From NCBI RefSeq assembly GCF_011801125.1, contig NZ_CP046171.1:1674001-1738000 (forward strand): a stretch of DNA of 64,000 nucleotides, read 5' to 3'. Under the pieces are notes generated by a model. The model did no database searches, had not been told where the DNA came from, and saw only the letters and a program-made list of their open reading frames with translations. Position numbers and translations under genes: made by a program. The stretch comes from Nocardia brasiliensis (lineage in GTDB: Bacteria > Actinomycetota > Actinomycetes > Mycobacteriales > Mycobacteriaceae). Numbering within the stretch: the first letter of the stretch is position 1; each line of letters begins with the position of its first letter. Positions 60,619-64,000 of this stretch are shown in pieces.

Positions 60619-62442
60619 ATGGAGGCAGAGTCGCGCAGCGATTCGACGGGCGGCGGTCAAGAGGCGGGCGAGCTCACGCCTCAGGAAAAAGCTGCCGCGG
60701 CGCGTAAGGCTGCCGAGGAGGCGGCGCGGATCGCGGCGGAGGCGGCGGCCGCCGCCGAGGCGGCCGAGCGCGAACTCGCCGAGCAGGAGGCGGGGGCGAG
60801 CAAGGCGAAGGCACAGAGCGCGGCGGCCAAGGCCGACGAGACCGCCGCTGCCGCCGAAGCCGCCGCGACCAAGGCCGACAAGAAGGAAGCCGCTGCCGCG
60901 CAGGCCGACAGCCCTTCGGGGTCGGCGGCCGCGCAGGAGATCGCCGCCGGGTACGCGTTCGACGGGGTGGCGCTGGAGCTCGGCACCGTCGTGGTCGACG
61001 GTGCGGTGGATTCCACGGCGCGCGTGCGGATTCCGATGCGCACGATGAACCGGCACGGCCTGGTTGCGGGTGCGACGGGTACCGGTAAGACGAAGACGTT
61101 GCAGGGCATTGCCGAACAGCTCTCGCGCGCAGGCGTTCCCGTGGTCCTCGCCGACATCAAGGGCGACCTGTCCGGCCTTTCCCAGCCGGGCCAGACCAAC
61201 GACAAACTCAGTGCCAGGGCGGCCGAGACCGGCGCGGACGACTGGGCGCCCACCGGATACCCGACCGAGTTCGTCTCGCTCGGCACCAACGGTATCGGCG
61301 TGCCGATTCGCGCGACGATCACCTCGTTCGGCCCGGTGCTGCTCAGTAAAGTGCTGGGGCTCAACGAGACTCAGGAGTCCACGCTTGGCCTGATCTTCCA
61401 CTGGGCGGACAAGAACGGCCTGGCGCTGCTCGATCTGAAGGACCTGCGCGCCGTCATCACGCACCTCACCAGCCCGGAGGGCAAGGAGGACCTCAAGGGC
61501 ATCGGCGGTGTCTCCGCGGCGACCGCGGGCGTGATCCTGCGCGCGCTGGTCAACCTGGAGGCCGACGGTGGCGACACGTTCTTCGGTGAGCCGGAACTGG
61601 ATCCGAGTGACCTGGTGCGGGTCGTGGGCGGGCAGGGTGTGATCACGCTGTTCGAGCTCGGCGCGCAGGCGGCGCGGCCGGTGATGTTCTCCACCTTCCT
61701 GATGTGGGTGCTCGCCGACCTGTTCCAGACGCTGCCCGAGGTGGGCGACGTGGACAAGCCGAAGCTGGTGTTCATCTTCGACGAGGCGCACCTGCTGTTC
61801 GCCGACGCTTCCAAGGCGTTCCTGGACCAGGTGGAGCAGACCGTCAAGCTGATCCGCTCCAAGGGCGTCGGCGTGTTCTTCTGCACCCAGCTGCCCACCG
61901 ATATCCCGAATCCGGTGCTGTCCCAACTGGGTGCGCGCATCCAGCACGCGCTTCGCGCCTTCACCCCCGACGATCAGAAGGCGCTGTCGAAGACGGTCCG
62001 TACCTACCCGAAGACCAGCACCTACGATCTGGAGAAGGCGCTCACCTCGCTCGGCACGGGCGAGGCGGTGGTGACGGTGCTTTCGGAGAAGGGCGCGCCG
62101 ACACCGGTGGCGTGGACCAGGATTCAGCCGCCGCGTTCGCTGATGGACACCATCGGGGACGACGCGATCAAGTCGCGCGCACTGTCGAGCGCGCTGCACG
62201 GCAAGTACGGCCAGACCGTCGACCGGGAATCCGCCTACGAGATTCTCGCCGCGAAAGTGGCGGCGGCAGAACAGAATCCGGAGGTAGCCGCGCCCGCCCC
62301 CGGTCGCTCCTCGAAGGGCGACGACGAGTCGACGGCCGAGCGCATCATGAAGAACCCCGCGGTGAAGAGCTTCCTGCGGTCGGCCGCCACCGCCGCCGGG
62401 CGCGAGATCAGCCGCAGCATCTTCGGCACCCGCAAGCGCTGA
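60619..62442 (+). CDS. HerA-like ATPase (DUF853, Rv2510c-type)
   Basis: The 607-residue protein begins with a long Ala/Glu/Lys-rich coiled region (about 20-110), then has a helicase HerA-type ATPase: Walker A GATGTGKTKT at about 152-161, Walker B KLVFIFDEAHLLF, an arginine-containing FFCTQLPTDIPNPVLSQLGARIQHALRAFTP, and a C-terminal region ending in AGREISRSIFG. The function is unproven; DNA translocation is suggested by the family. GGAGGG precedes ATG 60619. The same orn / HerA-like arrangement is known in mycobacteria. Confidence 0.88.
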   Translation: MEAESRSDSTGGGQEAGELTPQEKAAAARKAAEEAARIAAEAAAAAEAAERELAEQEAGASKAKAQSAAAKADETAAAAEAAATKADKKEAAAAQADSPSGSAAAQEIAAGYAFDGVALELGTVVVDGAVDSTARVRIPMRTMNRHGLVAGATGTGKTKTLQGIAEQLSRAGVPVVLADIKGDLSGLSQPGQTNDKLSARAAETGADDWAPTGYPTEFVSLGTNGIGVPIRATITSFGPVLLSKVLGLNETQESTLGLIFHWADKNGLALLDLKDLRAVITHLTSPEGKEDLKGIGGVSAATAGVILRALVNLEADGGDTFFGEPELDPSDLVRVVGGQGVITLFELGAQAARPVMFSTFLMWVLADLFQTLPEVGDVDKPKLVFIFDEAHLLFADASKAFLDQVEQTVKLIRSKGVGVFFCTQLPTDIPNPVLSQLGARIQHALRAFTPDDQKALSKTVRTYPKTSTYDLEKALTSLGTGEAVVTVLSEKGAPTPVAWTRIQPPRSLMDTIGDDAIKSRALSSALHGKYGQTVDRESAYEILAAKVAAAEQNPEVAAPAPGRSSKGDDESTAERIMKNPAVKSFLRSAATAAGREISRSIFGTRKR

Positions 62443-62448
62443 CCGCTG

Positions 62449-62476
62449 CCCGCCCCCGATCCGGCTCGGGGGCGGG
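62449..62476. terminator. Terminator between convergent genes
   Basis: An 11-bp perfect stem CCCGCCCCCGA (62449-62459 / 62466-62476) with a 6-nt loop lies right after the HerA-like gene and before the convergent LysA-like gene. It has no T-run. Confidence 0.75.
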
Positions 62477-62499
62477 AAGTCGTTGGTGGCGCCGATATT

Positions 62500-63768
62500 T
62501 CAGCTCGCGTCGCGATCCAGCAGGTGTGGTTCGCGGCGCAGCAGTTCGACGCATCGGCCGCCCCGCACGCCGATCACCGACATGGCAGGCCCGCTATGGT
62601 AGGCGCCGGTGCACGGCACGGCCAGCAGTTCGCCGGGCCGCAGATCCGCGGGCAGCCGGGCATCGGTCACGAGAATGACGTCGCCCGCGCGGCCCGCCAG
62701 GGTCGCGGTGCACAGCGGTCCGGCCGCCTTGCGATTCGCCACGACCGCCCCGGCGTAGGCGCCGCCGCGTTCCTCGCTGTCGATGACGACCGAAATGCGC
62801 CCGCCGTCACCGCGTTTCACCGAGAGCACGCGATACAGCGTGACGCCCGCGCGGGCGACGATGCCGCGGCCCGGTTCCAGCGCGATCTTCGGCCGGGGGA
62901 AATGCTGCCGAGCGCAGGCGGCGTCGAGCGCGTCCTCGATGATCGCCGACAACTCGGTGAGGTTCATCTCCGCGTCGCCGCCGCGCCGCGCGACCGCGTG
63001 CCCGCCGCCGAGGTCGAGGTCGGTGAGCAGGCGCCCGTGCTCGCGGCGGACCTGCGCCATTTCCGCGACCAGTCGCCGGATGGCCTCCCCGTAGTGATCC
63101 GGGTTGTAGACCTGTGCACCGAGATGGCAGTGCAGGCCGATCAATTCGAGTGTCGGTGTGCCGAGCACCCTGGCCACCGCCGTGGCCAGCTCGTCGAGCG
63201 GGAAGCCGGGCGCCGCGGCGTCGTCCCAGGTCGGATAGCCGTCGCGGCCGATCCCCGGCGCGACGCGCAGCAGCACGCGCTGGGGACGGGTGGCGATCGA
63301 GGCGAGCACGCCGATCTCGTCCAATGACCCGAGCACCACCCGGCCGACCCGGTGCGCCGCCGCCGTCTCGAGCGTCGCGCGTGGCAGGCCGCGGGCGTGC
63401 AGGATGATCCGCTGCGGATCGACGCCTGCGGCCAGCGCGGTGGTCAGGTCGTCCTCGGTGGACGCGACCACCGAGAGCCCCTCGGCGGTGATCCGGTCAA
63501 CGACGCCATGCACCGGCAAAGCGGCTGCGGCGTAGCCGATCTCGGCCTCGGCGAAGGTCTTGCGGTAGACCCGGCATCGCTGTCTGACCTCGTGTTCGTC
63601 GACCACCCGCAGCGCGGTGCCGTAGGTGTCGGCGATCTCGGTGAGCGCGACGCCGCCGAGCACGATCCCGTCGTCCGCGTCGTACGCGGCGCCTGCCGGC
63701 CACACCGCGGAATCCAGCGGCGCCGCCGTTTCCGGCCGGGGTGGCGACAAGAAGTCCACTAGCGTCAC
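62500..63768 (-). CDS. LysA-like fold-III PLP protein lacking the PLP lysine
   Basis: The 422-residue protein has the alanine-racemase-type barrel of diaminopimelate/ornithine decarboxylases: GLHCHLGAQVYNPDHYGEAI, LTDLDLGGGHAV, ALEPGRGIVARAGVTLYRV, and a late CTGAYHSGPAMSVIG. Where the family has Y-A-x-K-A with the Schiff-base lysine, this one reads IGYAAAALPVHGVV, with Ala in its place, and the CESxD motif is replaced by LCTATLAG. It is probably not a normal decarboxylase; it could be regulatory or use another chemistry. The GTG start has AGGAG upstream. It follows another LysA-type gene on the same strand. Confidence 0.8.
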   Translation of the reverse strand: MTLVDFLSPPRPETAAPLDSAVWPAGAAYDADDGIVLGGVALTEIADTYGTALRVVDEHEVRQRCRVYRKTFAEAEIGYAAAALPVHGVVDRITAEGLSVVASTEDDLTTALAAGVDPQRIILHARGLPRATLETAAAHRVGRVVLGSLDEIGVLASIATRPQRVLLRVAPGIGRDGYPTWDDAAAPGFPLDELATAVARVLGTPTLELIGLHCHLGAQVYNPDHYGEAIRRLVAEMAQVRREHGRLLTDLDLGGGHAVARRGGDAEMNLTELSAIIEDALDAACARQHFPRPKIALEPGRGIVARAGVTLYRVLSVKRGDGGRISVVIDSEERGGAYAGAVVANRKAAGPLCTATLAGRAGDVILVTDARLPADLRPGELLAVPCTGAYHSGPAMSVIGVRGGRCVELLRREPHLLDRDAS

Positions 63769-63788
63769 GGCTGATCTCCTGACCCGCT

Positions 63789-63812
63789 CCCCGCTTTCTC
63801 CGTTCTGCGGGG
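63789..63812. other. Hairpin between the two LysA-type genes
   Basis: Arms CCCCGC (63789-63794) and GCGGGG (63807-63812) with a 12-nt loop lie in the 145-nt gap before the LysA-like gene. It might be an attenuator or terminator; no known riboswitch was recognised. Confidence 0.35.
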
Positions 63813-63913
63813 CCTACCAACTACTACGTCCTTGCGTAGACCCTGAGTGGGTCGCTTAGCACAACCTTGACCCCGCGTGCGGCGATCTTGACGAATCACT
63901 GACACGCCGCCGC

Positions 63914-64000
63914 TCAGTAGCCCACGTCGCGACTCAGCAGGTCCGCGGTGGTTTCCCGGCGGACCAGCTCGCGGCACTGGCCGTGGCGCACCGCGACGAT
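63914..64000 (-). CDS. LysA-type decarboxylase, C-terminal end only (gene continues past the right edge)
   Basis: Only the last 28 residues are in the window: VAVRHGQCRELVRRETTADLLSRDVGY and a stop. The VRRET-x-x-DLLSRD ending is that of LysA-type decarboxylases. It is upstream of the lysine-lacking relative, so the pair probably arose by duplication or is a functional couple. Confidence 0.65.
   Translation of the reverse strand: MVAVRHGQCRELVRRETTADLLSRDVGY

Overview
The window is chromosomal DNA of a high-GC, mycolic-acid-type actinomycete, most probably Nocardia or a close relative. The basis is a single-chain fungal/mycobacterial-type FAS-I followed by acpS, the orn / tRNA-His / HerA-like ATPase neighbourhood also known from mycobacteria, frequent GTG and TTG starts, a deazaflavin (F420)-type reductase, an L,D-transpeptidase lipoprotein, and family resemblances throughout to Nocardia, Rhodococcus and Mycobacterium proteins. 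The genus is an inference; no 16S gene is present.

Layout. 1-6.5 kb: the tail of a flavin monooxygenase, then a leftward unit (secreted beta-propeller, acyl-ACP thioesterase, Tat-exported beta-propeller) divergent from an exported lipoxygenase that keeps all five iron ligands. 6.5-18.5 kb: accessory DNA. It holds a GNAT enzyme, a TetR gene divergent from two tandem winged-helix paralogues (one with a lipoprotein signal), a pile-up of broken IS5, IS3 and IS30 copies, a three-gene toxin cassette (membrane protein, TNT-type NAD-glycohydrolase toxin, Imm61-like immunity protein), gene fragments, and a decayed integrative element ending at tRNA-Leu. 18.6-28.8 kb: fas-acpS behind three inverted repeats. 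28.8-42.5 kb: mostly core genes (regulators, peroxiredoxin, pirin/MarR, transglycosylase, F420-type reductase, a large YfhO-like membrane protein, DUF families). 42.5-44.9 kb: hipBA with three phased operators. 45-47.6 kb: an exported acetoacetate-decarboxylase-fold protein paired with a Tat-exported GMC oxidoreductase. 47.6-51.5 kb: GGDEF protein, aldo-keto reductase with divergent XRE regulator, small secreted protein. 51.6-55.8 kb: a two-component system lying between remnants of a PAP2 protein and an M15 D-Ala-D-Ala peptidase, a vapBC module with a third short gene, and transposase and integrase scraps next to tRNA-Lys. 56.3-64 kb: core genes (L,D-transpeptidase, family-A DNA polymerase, tRNA-His, orn, HerA-like ATPase) and two neighbouring LysA-type genes, one of which has lost the PLP lysine.

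How the parts fit. FAS-I makes acyl-CoA, AcpS loads its carrier domain with phosphopantetheine, and the thioesterase could release acyl chains; whether these feed the lipoxygenase is speculation. Local control is visible as divergent regulator/target pairs with palindromes between them (TetR/winged-helix, MarR/pirin, MarR/YfhO-like, XRE/aldo-keto reductase) and as autoregulatory operators at hipBA. Stop/start overlaps (ATGA, GTGA, TTGA) tie together the thioesterase/propeller pair, the toxin cassette, hipBA, vapBC, the integrase pair and the two-component operon. Starts given here were chosen by ribosome-binding site and domain fit and often differ from the longest possible frame.
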